Source: Pseudomonas sp. FP2335
Lineage (GTDB): Bacteria; Pseudomonadota; Gammaproteobacteria; Pseudomonadales; Pseudomonadaceae
Direction of reading: 5' to 3'
Assembly: GCF_030687535.1 (NCBI RefSeq)
Contig: NZ_CP117437.1
Coordinates: 5,143,501 to 5,207,500, forward strand
DNA: 64,000 bases
Positions 8,473-18,056 of this stretch are shown here, piece after piece. Made by a program: the position numbers and the translations under genes. The stretch's first letter is position 1; each line of letters begins with the position of its first letter. A model generated the notes under the pieces. That model worked only from the letters and a program-made list of their open reading frames with translations, was not told the origin of the DNA and searched no databases.

Positions 8473-10968
8473 ATGCCCCTCACGCTGCAACAACTGGAAC
8501 GCCATCTGTTCAAGGCTGCCGATATTCTTCGCGGCAAGATGGACGCCTCGGAGTTCAAGGAATACATTTTTGGCATGCTGTTCCTCAAGCGCTGCTCCGA
8601 CGTATTCGAGGAGCGCTATGAGCAGGTCGTTTCCGATGAAATAAACGCCGGCAGGAGCAAGGCCGAGGCCTTTGTCTCGGCGGAAAATCCGCGCTGGTAC
8701 AAGCGCGATGGTAATTTCTGGGTGCCTAGCCATTCACGCTTCCACTATTTGCTCAACGAAGCGCACATCAATGTTGGCAACTTGCTTAACAAGGCGCTGG
8801 GCGGCATTGAGGAAAATAACGTATCCCTGGAAGGAGTGCTGGAGCACATTGACTTCACTCGCAAGGTCGGCCAGAGCAAGATTCCCGATCAGAAGCTGCG
8901 CCAACTCATTAGCCACTTCGGTGAGGTGCGTCTGCGCAATAGTGACTTCGAATTCCCCGATCTGCTTGGGGCAGCCTACGAATACCTGATCGCCGAGTTC
9001 GCCGACTCGGCCGGCAAGAAAGGCGGTGAGTTCTATACACCGCGCTCTGTTGTGCGCCTGATGGTTCATCTGGTCAAGCCGACTCTGGCTCACGATGTCT
9101 ACGACCCCTGCTGCGGCTCGGGCGGCATGTTGATTGCTGCCAAGGAATATATCGACGAGCACGGTGAGGACGGCCGCAAGGCCAACCTATTCGGCCAGGA
9201 ATTCAACGGTACCGTTTGGTCCATCGCGCAGATGAATATGCTGCTGCACGGCATCAGCAACGCCTGGCTGGAGAACGAAGACACCCTAGCCGACCCTCGG
9301 CATATCGAGGCCGGCGAACTGCGCCGCTTCGACCGAATCCTCACCAACCCGCCTTTCTCCATCAACTGGGGCCATACCGAGAAAAGCGCGGATGGCAGCC
9401 TGGCTTGGAACCCGACATTCCGCGAGCAACGCTTCTGCTTCGGCGAGGTACCGCTGGGCTCGAAAAAGGCCGACCTGATGTTCCTGCAGCACATGCTCGC
9501 TGTGGCCCGCGACGAGGGCATGATCGCCACCGTACTGCCTCACGGCGTGCTGTTCCGGGGCGGTGAGGAACGCGGAATCCGCGCTGGCATTATCGAAAAC
9601 GATCTGCTAGAAGCTGTGATCGGCCTGCCGGCCAACCTGTTCTATGGCACCGGCATTCCTGCCTGCATCCTTATCCTGCGCCAACAAAAGCAGGAAGGCG
9701 CCAACCGAGTCAGCGCCAAGCCTGCCGAGCGCCAGGGCAAGGTGCTGTTTATCAACGCCGACCGCGAGTACTTCGAGGGTCGTGCGCAGAACCACCTGCT
9801 GCCCGAGCACATCGAGAAGATCACTACCGCCTTCGACGAATTTCGCCGAATCGACGGCTTTAGCGACGTGGTGGATATCGCCACCCTGCGCGACAACGAC
9901 TACAACCTGAACATTCGCCGCTATGTGGATAACGCACCGCCACCCGAACCGCATGATGTGCGTGCCCACTTGCTGGGCGGTGTGCCCAAGGCTGAAATCG
10001 AGGCAAAAGCCCCTTTGTTCGCCTCGCACGGCCTCGACCCGCACAACTTATTCGTGGCGCGCGATGCGCAGTATTTAGATTTTCGCAGCGAGCTGACATG
10101 CCGCGCCGACTTCAAGCCCGCCATCGAAGGTGATGCCGGCCTGCAAGCCAAGGAGGCAGCCCTCCGCACCTCCTTCGAGCGCTGGTGGCACGAACACAGC
10201 CCGCGTATCACCGCCCTAGCAGGGAAGCGGGATAACAGTGCCGCATTGGTCGCGTTGCGAGCTGAACTTCTGGCAAGCTTTAGCCAGACGCTGGAAGGCA
10301 TCAGCCTGCTCGACCCCTTTCAGGTCCGGGGCATCCTCGCAGGCTTCTGGTACCAGTCTAAATACGACTTTCTCGGCCTAATGGCCCGCGGCAGCTTGGG
10401 CGTTATTGATGCCTGGCGCACCAGCATCATCACCGTACTAGAAGACAAGACCAGTAAGCACAGCCCGCTGGAGCACAAGCTGGTGAAATTCCTGCTCGGC
10501 GATTTCGTCGCCGGTTTGTCGGAGCTGGAGGCGAAAAAAGCCGAACTAGACAACCAGCTCAAAGCCGCCGTCCCAACCAAGGGGGAAGATTCCAACGAGG
10601 CCGACGGCGAAGCGGATGCCGACAACGACGAAAACCCCATCGATGAAGCCCAGCTCAAGGCTTGGAAGTCCGAGCTGGCCAAGGTGAAGAAGCAGCTCAA
10701 GACCCAGCAGGAAAACTTCGCCAGCCACCTGAATCAGGCCGTCGATAAATTGGACGAGCCACAAGCCGCCGAGCTGCTGCTGACCATCCTGCACAACGAT
10801 ATGCAGGCCATCGTCGAGAGCTATATCGCCGCGCAACGCAAGCAGATAGTCGCCACTTATGAGAGTTGGTGGGATAAATACCGGGTGACGCTAAATGACA
10901 TTGAGCACAAACGCGATGCGGCGGCAGTGGCGTTGCAGGGATTCTTGGAGGGGTTGGGATATGTCTGA
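8473..10968 (+). CDS. hsdM: type I restriction-modification system, methyltransferase subunit
   Basis: An 832-residue N6-adenine methyltransferase. The N-terminal helical HsdM domain is followed by the AdoMet site (DPCCGSGG from residue 211) and the catalytic motif NPPF (residues 292-295). It is much longer than the usual 500-550 residues: from about residue 500 it carries an extra C-terminal region ending in an acidic linker and a coiled coil (about 690-790: LEAKKAELDNQLKAA...QLKAWKSELAKVKKQLKTQQ). ATG 8473 is chosen because the family N-terminus (LTLQQLERHLFKAADILRGKMDASEFKEYIFGMLFLKR) begins there. The stop overlaps the hsdS start by 8 bases. With HsdS it methylates host DNA; with HsdR it forms the restriction complex. 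Confidence 0.95.
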   Translation: MPLTLQQLERHLFKAADILRGKMDASEFKEYIFGMLFLKRCSDVFEERYEQVVSDEINAGRSKAEAFVSAENPRWYKRDGNFWVPSHSRFHYLLNEAHINVGNLLNKALGGIEENNVSLEGVLEHIDFTRKVGQSKIPDQKLRQLISHFGEVRLRNSDFEFPDLLGAAYEYLIAEFADSAGKKGGEFYTPRSVVRLMVHLVKPTLAHDVYDPCCGSGGMLIAAKEYIDEHGEDGRKANLFGQEFNGTVWSIAQMNMLLHGISNAWLENEDTLADPRHIEAGELRRFDRILTNPPFSINWGHTEKSADGSLAWNPTFREQRFCFGEVPLGSKKADLMFLQHMLAVARDEGMIATVLPHGVLFRGGEERGIRAGIIENDLLEAVIGLPANLFYGTGIPACILILRQQKQEGANRVSAKPAERQGKVLFINADREYFEGRAQNHLLPEHIEKITTAFDEFRRIDGFSDVVDIATLRDNDYNLNIRRYVDNAPPPEPHDVRAHLLGGVPKAEIEAKAPLFASHGLDPHNLFVARDAQYLDFRSELTCRADFKPAIEGDAGLQAKEAALRTSFERWWHEHSPRITALAGKRDNSAALVALRAELLASFSQTLEGISLLDPFQVRGILAGFWYQSKYDFLGLMARGSLGVIDAWRTSIITVLEDKTSKHSPLEHKLVKFLLGDFVAGLSELEAKKAELDNQLKAAVPTKGEDSNEADGEADADNDENPIDEAQLKAWKSELAKVKKQLKTQQENFASHLNQAVDKLDEPQAAELLLTILHNDMQAIVESYIAAQRKQIVATYESWWDKYRVTLNDIEHKRDAAAVALQGFLEGLGYV

Positions 10969-12295
10969 GCAGACTACGCCAAGCCAGTTCCCTTCAGCTC
11001 CTCTACGTAAGCTAGCCAGCCGCATTACCGACGGCTCTCATTTCAGCCCTACCCCACAGGAACATGGTTATCTCATAGCCAACGTTAAGGACATGAAATC
11101 GGGATACATCGATTTCAGTTCCTGCACTCGAATATCCACTGCGGCTTACCGCGAGCTCAACGCTACTGGATGCACTATCCGCAATGGAAACGTATTGCTT
11201 TCAAAGGATGGTACCGTCGGGCGTGTCGTGGTCTATAAGCAGAATGAGGAGATTGGGGCGCTCTCGTCTATCTGTCTCATTGTGCCGACCGAGGAAGTCG
11301 ACTCGGCTTACCTTGGCCACGCATTGCAAAGCCAGGTTTGTGTCCGTCAGTTTGAAAACTTCATGTCAGGTAGCGCTCTCAGGCGCCTGGTTTTGCGTGA
11401 CATTCGGGCGATAGAGATACCAGTCCCAAGCGTTCAACAGCAGGCGGCCATCGCCCAAATCCTCGACACCCTCGACACCGCCATCCGCGAAACTGAGTCT
11501 CTGATCGACAAGCTCAAGGCCATCAAGCAGGGCCTGCTGCATGACCTGCTGACCCGCGGCATCGACGCCAACGGCCAACTGCGCCCCCCGCAGAGCGAAG
11601 CGCCGCAACTTTACAAGGAGTCAAAGTTGGGGTGGATTCCGAGGAAATGGGAGGTGGTCCCGCTGGGGTATTGTGCAGATATCGTAAGCGGTGTAACCCT
11701 TGGCCGCATCCTAAACAGTCCTGTCGCGATTGAGCTGCCATATTTGCGAGTGGCTAATGTCCAAGATGGCTACCTTGCACTGGGAGAAATAAAGACTGTC
11801 TCGATCCTGCCGTCAGAGCTGAACCGCTTTGCTCTGAAAGTAGGTGATGTGCTGATGAACGAGGGAGGAGACTTCGACAAGTTGGGTCGGGGGGCCGTAT
11901 GGGAGGGGCAGATAGAACCCTGCCTGCACCAGAATCATGTTTTCCGCGTACGCTGTGATGACTCAAAGCTGTTGCCTGCGTTTTTGGCAGCCTACTCCAG
12001 CTCTGTCCGTGGAAAGGCCTACTTTGTCCAAGCATCGAAGCAGACAACCAATCTGGCCTCAATCAATTCGACGCAGCTAAAAGCATTTGGCATTTCTTGC
12101 CCATCAGTCGCTGAACAACTGCTTATTACCCACCGTCTGTCGACCTTCGATAAGAAAATGGCAGTCGAGCAGGAGGCACTGGAAAAGTTGCGCCAGCAAA
12201 AGATCGGCCTAATGGACGACCTTCTAACCGGCCGCGTCGGCGTCACCCCGCTGCTGGAATCTATGCAACAAGCTGCAGCACAAACGGAAGCCTGA
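10961..12295 (+). CDS. hsdS: type I restriction-modification system, specificity subunit
   Basis: A 444-residue protein with two target-recognition domains (about 10-170 and 215-385). Each is followed by a conserved helical repeat (QQAAIAQILDTLDTAIRETE...KQGLLHDLLTRG and EQLLITHRLSTFDKKMAVEQ...KIGLMDDLLTGR), the usual two-half layout that reads a bipartite sequence. The second TRD region is less GC-rich than its neighbours, as is common for exchanged recognition domains. ATG 10961 lies inside the end of hsdM (8-base overlap), indicating coupled translation. The recognised sequence cannot be derived from the protein alone. The next gene starts 1 base after the stop. Confidence 0.95.
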   Translation: MSEQTTPSQFPSAPLRKLASRITDGSHFSPTPQEHGYLIANVKDMKSGYIDFSSCTRISTAAYRELNATGCTIRNGNVLLSKDGTVGRVVVYKQNEEIGALSSICLIVPTEEVDSAYLGHALQSQVCVRQFENFMSGSALRRLVLRDIRAIEIPVPSVQQQAAIAQILDTLDTAIRETESLIDKLKAIKQGLLHDLLTRGIDANGQLRPPQSEAPQLYKESKLGWIPRKWEVVPLGYCADIVSGVTLGRILNSPVAIELPYLRVANVQDGYLALGEIKTVSILPSELNRFALKVGDVLMNEGGDFDKLGRGAVWEGQIEPCLHQNHVFRVRCDDSKLLPAFLAAYSSSVRGKAYFVQASKQTTNLASINSTQLKAFGISCPSVAEQLLITHRLSTFDKKMAVEQEALEKLRQQKIGLMDDLLTGRVGVTPLLESMQQAAAQTEA

Positions 12296-12296
12296 T

Positions 12297-13949
12297 ATGC
12301 CACAGCGCCTGCCACCTCGCGAATCCCTCACCGTCGAGTTCAAAAGCGATCGCAGCAAGCTTCCCGACCGCGAGCTAATTGAGGCACTTGTCTGCCTGGC
12401 CAATGCAGAGGGCGGCGAGCTATGGCTGGGCGTCGAGGACGACGGCACGCCTACCGGCCTGCATGCCGAGCATCGCCTGCTAGAGGGCTTGTCTGGCATG
12501 GTCGCAGCGCGCACCTCGCCGTCGCTGAAAGTACAGGCCGAGACGCTCGATCTGGATGGCGTGACCGTGGCACGTATCCATGTACTCAAAGCCCAGGGCG
12601 AAGTGGCCACCACCAGCGGCGTCTATCTACGCCGCCGCTTGAAACACGACGGCTCGCCCGAATGCGTAGCCATGCTGCCCCATGAGCGCAATAGCCGCGC
12701 AAGCAACTTCGGCCTCCTAGATGTCTCCGCCCAGCCGGTGACCGGTGCCACCCTCGCCGATCTCGACCCGCTGGAGCGTGAACGTCTACGCCAGGCAGTA
12801 CAACAATACGGCGGCGATCGCGTGCTGCTGGAACTGGACGATGAAGCCCTAGACGGCGCACTGCTGCTCACAGCGCGCCAGCCGGACGGTACGCGTGTGC
12901 CGACTCTTACCGGCCTGCTACTGATCGGCCGGGAAACCTCCGTGCGCCAACTGGTGCCCACCCATGAGTTCGCTTTCCAGGTGCTGGCCCAGCAAGCAGT
13001 GCGCTTCAACGAGTTTCGCCGCTTCCCATTGCTCAAGGCACTAGACTGGCTGGAAACCAACTTCCGTCCATACAACCCAGAGGAAGAACTACAGGTCGGC
13101 CTGTTCCGCGTGCCAGTGCCCAAGGTCGACTTCGGTGCCTTCCGTGAAGCCGTAGCCAACGCCCTGGTCCATCGCGATTACCACGGCAGGGGCGCGGTGC
13201 ATGTGCGCCTGGAGGACGATGCCCTGGTGGTCAGCAACCCCGGCGGACTGGTCGATGGCGTAACCCTGGCCAACCTGCTGGTGACCGAACCGCGCCCGCG
13301 CAACCCGGCCCTGGCCGACGCCATGAAGCGCGTCGGCGTAGTCGAACGCTCCGGCCGAGGTGTGGACAAGATTTTCCGCGGCATGCTCAAATTCGGCCGG
13401 CCGGCCCCGGACTACAGTTACACCACCGCCCAGAGCGTGGTGCTGCGCTTACCCACCGCAGAGGCCGACCTTGACTTCCGCCGCCTAGTAGTCGAGCACG
13501 AGCGCGCCACCAACGCCGAGCTGCCAATCGACAGCCTGATCGCCCTGGCCGCCCTGCGTGAGACCAAGCGCGTCACGGCCGACGAACTGGCCGTACAGAT
13601 CCAGCGCGACACCGCCAGTGCCAAACGCACCCTGGAAGCCCTGACCGAAGCCGGCTTGGTCGAGGCCCACGGTTCTACCCGAGGGCGCAGCTACACTCTG
13701 TCAGCCAGTCTGTACCAGGCCGTGGGCGACAAGGCCGGTTATACCCGCCAGGCAGGCTTCACACCCATTCAACATGAGCAGATGGTGTTGAACTACGTGC
13801 AGCAGCATGGGCAGATTCAGCGCGCTGAAGTAATGGATCTTTGTCGGCTCTCGCCTGATCAAGCGGCAAAACTGCTCAAGCGCATGAAAGACAAGGGCAC
13901 ACTGATACAGCAAGGTGAACGACGCTGGTCGGTCTATAAGCTCGGCTAA
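12297..13949 (+). CDS. AlbA_2/Schlafen-like ATP-binding protein inside the type I operon
   Basis: A 550-residue protein. The N-terminus has the AlbA_2/Schlafen-type DNA-binding fold (ESLTVEFKSDRSKLPDRELIEALVCLANAEGGELWLGVEDDG, residues 9-50). A GHKL/HATPase-like region follows (FREAVANALVHRDYHG, VSNPGGL, ERSGRGVDKIF, about 280-360), then two winged-helix-like segments (RVTADELAVQIQRDTASAKRTLEALTEAGLV; QIQRAEVMDLCRLSPDQAAKLLKRMKDKG). Such proteins are usually annotated as ATP-binding transcriptional regulators. Its position between hsdS and hsdR, with no promoter gap, suggests it regulates or takes part in the restriction system; the actual role is not known from sequence. Confidence 0.8.
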   Translation: MPQRLPPRESLTVEFKSDRSKLPDRELIEALVCLANAEGGELWLGVEDDGTPTGLHAEHRLLEGLSGMVAARTSPSLKVQAETLDLDGVTVARIHVLKAQGEVATTSGVYLRRRLKHDGSPECVAMLPHERNSRASNFGLLDVSAQPVTGATLADLDPLERERLRQAVQQYGGDRVLLELDDEALDGALLLTARQPDGTRVPTLTGLLLIGRETSVRQLVPTHEFAFQVLAQQAVRFNEFRRFPLLKALDWLETNFRPYNPEEELQVGLFRVPVPKVDFGAFREAVANALVHRDYHGRGAVHVRLEDDALVVSNPGGLVDGVTLANLLVTEPRPRNPALADAMKRVGVVERSGRGVDKIFRGMLKFGRPAPDYSYTTAQSVVLRLPTAEADLDFRRLVVEHERATNAELPIDSLIALAALRETKRVTADELAVQIQRDTASAKRTLEALTEAGLVEAHGSTRGRSYTLSASLYQAVGDKAGYTRQAGFTPIQHEQMVLNYVQQHGQIQRAEVMDLCRLSPDQAAKLLKRMKDKGTLIQQGERRWSVYKLG

Positions 13950-13956
13950 AAATTCT

Positions 13957-13983
13957 ATGAGCCGCTATGAGCCGCTATGAGCC
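13957..13983 (+). repeat. 10-base tandem repeat ATGAGCCGCT before hsdR
   Basis: ATGAGCCGCT occurs twice in tandem (13957, 13967), followed by ATGAGCC at 13977, so three ATG codons occur in three frames. The frames opened at 13957 and 13977 stop within a few codons; only the one at 13967 runs into hsdR. Confidence 0.7.
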
Positions 13984-14026
13984 TGTAAGAGCCCATACAC
14001 GCCTGAACTGGATTAAAGGAGTAACC

Positions 14027-17000
14027 GTGGGCTGGGAATTGGATGACGTCGAAAAACCCTTTGTGGCTCAGTTACAGGGGCTGAACTGGGAGCATATCGA
14101 GGGCAGCCTCGACGACCCGGCCATCACTGGTCGCAGCAGTTTCAGTGAAGTAATTCAGCGAGCTGCACTGGCCGAGCGCTTGCTTGCCATCAACCTGCGC
14201 GACGGTCAGCCCTGGCTGGATGAGCAGCGAATTGCCGAAGCACTGGCGGCCATTACCCGCGTGGGCGCCGGCAAGCTGATGGAAGCCAACCATACAGTCA
14301 CTGAGCTGCTGCTCAAAGGCATCACGGTCGATGGCCTTCAGGGCTGGGAAGGCGGACGTGGTCAGACCATCCAGTACATCGACTGGGCCAACCCGGCCAA
14401 TAACCACTTCCGCGTGATCAACCAGTTCCGAGTGGATTGCCCACCGGGGTACAACAGCGGCAAGAAATTTATCGTCCCGGATCTGGTGTTGCTGGTGAAC
14501 GGTATCCCGCTGGTGGTGGTGGAATGCAAGAGCCCATCCATCCCAGAACCGCTGGCCGAAGCTGTCGATCAATTGCGCCGCTACAGCAACCAGCGCAAGG
14601 CGGCCTTCGAAGTCGAGGACAACGAGGGCAACGAAACACTGTTCGCTAGCGTGCAGCTGTTGGTCGCCAGTAGCTACGACGAAGCACGGGTGGGCTGCAT
14701 TGGGGCCGGCTTCGGGCATTTCTCCCAATGGAAAACCGTGGTTGGCCCGGAGGGTAGCGGCAGCGAGCAGTCAGTAGCCGAGCAGTTGGGCAAAGCCAAA
14801 CTGTCCGAGCAGGAGCGCCTGGTGGCAGGCATGCTGACGCCGGCCCACCTGCTCGATCTGATCCGGCATTTCATGCTGTTCATGCCGGTTGGCGGGCAGA
14901 CCATCAAGACGGTCTGCCGCTACCAGCAGTACCGCGCGGTGAACCGCACGGTGATCCGCATGAAACGCGGGCAGACACGCCTTGAGCACGGCGAGAGCGA
15001 CCAGCGCGGCGGCATCGTTTGGCACACTCAAGGCTCAGGCAAGAGCCTGACCATGGTATTTCTGGTGCGCAAGATGCGCACGGATACACAACTGCGCCGC
15101 TTCAAAATCATCGTGGTCACTGACCGTAAAGACCTGCAAAACCAGCTCTCCGCCACCGCCACGCTGAGCGGTGAACTGCCGGAGGTGGCCTCTAATATCG
15201 AGGGTGTTAAAGCCTTGGCACGTCGCCAGGGCCCCGGTTTGGTATTCGCCACCATCCAGAAGTATCGCAATCCCGAACAGGAAGAAGATAGGGAGGCGTC
15301 GATCCCTACGCAAGCTACTGCACACCTCAAAGCCGCAGAAAAGCGCGCGCCCTACCTGGTAAGCAAACCATTCGAGGTGCTCAACCACGACGAGAGCATT
15401 CTGGTATTGATCGATGAAGCGCACCGCACCCAGGCCGGCGATCTACAGGCAAACCTGCTGGCGGGCCTGCCCAACTGCGTGCGCATCGGCTTTACCGGTA
15501 CACCGATCATCATGGGCGATAAGAAACGCACCCACGAAATTTTCGGCGCGTTCATCGACAAATACACCATCAAGGAAGCCGAGGCAGATGGCGCTACAGT
15601 GCCGGTGCTTTACGAAGGACGCACTGCCCAGGGCGCATTAAAAGATGGAGCGAGCCTGGATGAACTGTTCGAGGATTTGTTCCGCGAGCACAGTCAGGAC
15701 GAGCTGGAGCTGATCAAGAAAAAATACGCCACCAAAGGCCATATCTTTGATGCCCCCGCGCTGATTGCAGATAAGGCGCGCGACATCCTCAGACATTACG
15801 TCACCAATATCCTGCCCAATGGCTACAAGGCGCAGGTGGTAGCCTATAGCCGGATTGCGGCAATCCGCTATTTCCACGCACTGCAGGCCGCCCGCGATCA
15901 GTTGTTGGCCGAGGCCGAAGCGTTGCCAGCAGCCGACAAGGACCTCGACGATGAAGCACTGTGCCAGCGTCCACCCAAGCTGCAGGCGCGCGTGCAGGCG
16001 TGGCGCTATCGCGACAGGCTACGCAGCCTGGAATTCGCACCGATTATTTCCGGCTCAAATAACGATCCGGCCGAGTGGAAAACCTGGACGGATGGCAGCA
16101 AGCACGAGCTGCTGATCCAGCGTTTCAAGAAGCCCCTGAATCATGAGCAGCCAGGCAAGACCGACCCGTTGGCTTTCCTGATCGTTAAGTCTATGTTGCT
16201 CACCGGCTTTGACGCCCCCATCGAAGGGGTCATGTACCTTGACCGGCCGATCAAGGAAGCCGAGCTGCTGCAAGCCATTGCGCGGGTCAACCGTACTGGT
16301 TTCGGCAAGCGCTGCGGTATCGTGGTCGATTACTACGGGGTCGCCAACCACCTGCGCGAAGCGCTGGCAGCCTATGCCGACGAGGATATCGAAGGTGCGC
16401 TGAGCAGCATCAAGGACGAGGTGCCGGTGCTGCGCGATCGTCATCTTCGTGTAGTGGATGTGCTGCGTCGCCAGGGCATCGAGTCGCTGGAAGATGCCGA
16501 AACCTGCATTGCCGCACTGGAGTCGGAAAAGGTGCGCGCCGAATTTGCGGTAAAACTCAAAGCGTTCCTCAACTCATTGGACACCGTGCTGCCACGCCCC
16601 GAGGGCCTGCCCTTCGTCAAGGATGCCAAGCGCCTGGCCTATATCCACGCGCGGGCACGTGGGCGCTACAAGGACCTGCCGCAATTGGGCAAGGATGTCG
16701 GTGCCAAGGTGCGCAAACTGATCGACGATCATGTTATCTCACTGGGCATCGACCCGAAGATTCCGCCGATCCAGCTCACCGATGCAGACTTCGAGAAACA
16801 GTTGTCGCGAAGCGTCAACGACCGCGCCAAGGCATCAGAGATGGAGCACGCCATTCGCTCGCATGTGCGCAAGCATACTGATGAAGATCCGGTGCTCTAT
16901 CGCAAGCTGTCCGAACGCCTGAACGAGCTGCTCAAGTCGCTGGGCGAGCAGTGGGATCAGTTGGTTGAACAGATGCAGAAGATCATCAACGAGCTGCGCA

Positions 17001-17353
17001 GCGGTCAAATGAGCGATGGCTACAGCCCCCTGGATTTGCCCGAACACTATGCACCCTTCCTGCGCACCCTGCTGGATGTGGTGTGTGCCGACGCCAATCC
17101 GCAGCCCGCCGAGCTGCTGCGTTTGAAGGATGTGACAGTGGAACTGGTCGATCTGTTGGTGGGCGAACTCCAAAGCCACCGCGATATCTGGAGCCCGCGC
17201 AAGCGAGCGGCACAGGAGGAGCTGGCCGGGCAGCTATTTGATTACCTGATGCGACTGCGTCCGCCCTTGGTGGATAGCGATACGGCGGGGGTGCTGTCTG
17301 ACCGCCTGATGGATCAAGCGAGAGCCAGCCATGAACGGTTGATGCAGCTGTGA
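14027..17353 (+). CDS. hsdR: type I restriction-modification system, restriction/translocase subunit
   Basis: A protein of about 1108 residues. It has an N-terminal PD-(D/E)xK nuclease domain (VPDLVLLVNGIPLVVVECKS), then a superfamily 2 motor with Walker A HTQGSGKSLT, DEAH box LIDEAHR, GFTGTP and the helicase C half (MLLTGFDAPIEG..QAIARVNR), and a helical C-terminus that binds HsdM. I place the start at GTG 14027 because AAAGGAG lies 7 bases upstream and the family N-terminus begins about here (GWELDDVEKPFVAQL). An in-frame ATG at 13967 would add 20 residues. It translocates and cleaves DNA lacking the HsdMS mark. The stop overlaps the next gene. Confidence 0.95.
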   Translation: MGWELDDVEKPFVAQLQGLNWEHIEGSLDDPAITGRSSFSEVIQRAALAERLLAINLRDGQPWLDEQRIAEALAAITRVGAGKLMEANHTVTELLLKGITVDGLQGWEGGRGQTIQYIDWANPANNHFRVINQFRVDCPPGYNSGKKFIVPDLVLLVNGIPLVVVECKSPSIPEPLAEAVDQLRRYSNQRKAAFEVEDNEGNETLFASVQLLVASSYDEARVGCIGAGFGHFSQWKTVVGPEGSGSEQSVAEQLGKAKLSEQERLVAGMLTPAHLLDLIRHFMLFMPVGGQTIKTVCRYQQYRAVNRTVIRMKRGQTRLEHGESDQRGGIVWHTQGSGKSLTMVFLVRKMRTDTQLRRFKIIVVTDRKDLQNQLSATATLSGELPEVASNIEGVKALARRQGPGLVFATIQKYRNPEQEEDREASIPTQATAHLKAAEKRAPYLVSKPFEVLNHDESILVLIDEAHRTQAGDLQANLLAGLPNCVRIGFTGTPIIMGDKKRTHEIFGAFIDKYTIKEAEADGATVPVLYEGRTAQGALKDGASLDELFEDLFREHSQDELELIKKKYATKGHIFDAPALIADKARDILRHYVTNILPNGYKAQVVAYSRIAAIRYFHALQAARDQLLAEAEALPAADKDLDDEALCQRPPKLQARVQAWRYRDRLRSLEFAPIISGSNNDPAEWKTWTDGSKHELLIQRFKKPLNHEQPGKTDPLAFLIVKSMLLTGFDAPIEGVMYLDRPIKEAELLQAIARVNRTGFGKRCGIVVDYYGVANHLREALAAYADEDIEGALSSIKDEVPVLRDRHLRVVDVLRRQGIESLEDAETCIAALESEKVRAEFAVKLKAFLNSLDTVLPRPEGLPFVKDAKRLAYIHARARGRYKDLPQLGKDVGAKVRKLIDDHVISLGIDPKIPPIQLTDADFEKQLSRSVNDRAKASEMEHAIRSHVRKHTDEDPVLYRKLSERLNELLKSLGEQWDQLVEQMQKIINELRSGQMSDGYSPLDLPEHYAPFLRTLLDVVCADANPQPAELLRLKDVTVELVDLLVGELQSHRDIWSPRKRAAQEELAGQLFDYLMRLRPPLVDSDTAGVLSDRLMDQARASHERLMQL

Positions 17354-18051
17354 GCAGTCAAACCCTCACCGTAAACGATCTGCAACTGACGCTACGCCGC
17401 AGCGCGCGGCGCAAGACGTTACAGATCACCGTCGAACGTGACGGCGCACTTATCCTGTCTGCCCCGCCAGAGGTTGAGGAGCAAGCGCTGCGGCAATTCG
17501 TAGCGGAAAAAAGCTTCTGGATTTACTCGCGTCTTGCCGAAAAGGAACGCCTGCAGCGCTCCATCCCCACCAAGGAATACGTCGACGGAGAGGGGTTTCT
17601 GTATTTGGGACGAAGTTATCGCCTCAAACTGGTTGATGAGCAGGATGGGCCATTAAAACTTTCTGCTGGTCGCTTCCGCCTGCTGCGTAGCGAACTGCCA
17701 AGAGCCCGCGAACATTTCATCCGTTGGTATAGCGAACATGCCCGCAGCTGGCTCGCCTTACGAGTCGAGAACCACCAAGCGCGAATGGACCTGACCCCCA
17801 GCGGTGTGCGTGTGCAGGATCTGGGCTATCGCTGGGGCTCATGTGGTAAGGGCGCACAGCTCTATTTTCATTGGAAAACAATCCTACTGCCCAAGCCCAT
17901 TGCGGAGTACGTGGTGGTGCATGAGATGGTGCACCTGCAAGAGCCACATCACACCCCAGAATTTTGGCTCCGCCTGGAACGCGTCATGCCTGACTATGCA
18001 CAGCGCAAGACATGGTTGGCAGAACATGGAATTGATGTTGAAGGAATCTGA
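17350..18051 (+). CDS. YgjP-like zinc metallopeptidase (DUF45)
   Basis: A 233-residue protein of the YgjP/DUF45 family. It carries the family signature LGYRWGSCGK, then the zinc site HEMVHL (H191, E192, H195) followed by HHTPEFW, which supplies further metal-binding histidines. It starts with GTG overlapping the hsdR stop codon (17350 against 17351-17353), so it is translated as part of the operon. DUF45 genes are often found beside type I restriction genes, but their function there is not established. It ends 5 bases before mcrB. Confidence 0.85.
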   Translation: MSSQTLTVNDLQLTLRRSARRKTLQITVERDGALILSAPPEVEEQALRQFVAEKSFWIYSRLAEKERLQRSIPTKEYVDGEGFLYLGRSYRLKLVDEQDGPLKLSAGRFRLLRSELPRAREHFIRWYSEHARSWLALRVENHQARMDLTPSGVRVQDLGYRWGSCGKGAQLYFHWKTILLPKPIAEYVVVHEMVHLQEPHHTPEFWLRLERVMPDYAQRKTWLAEHGIDVEGI

Positions 18052-18056
18052 GTACC

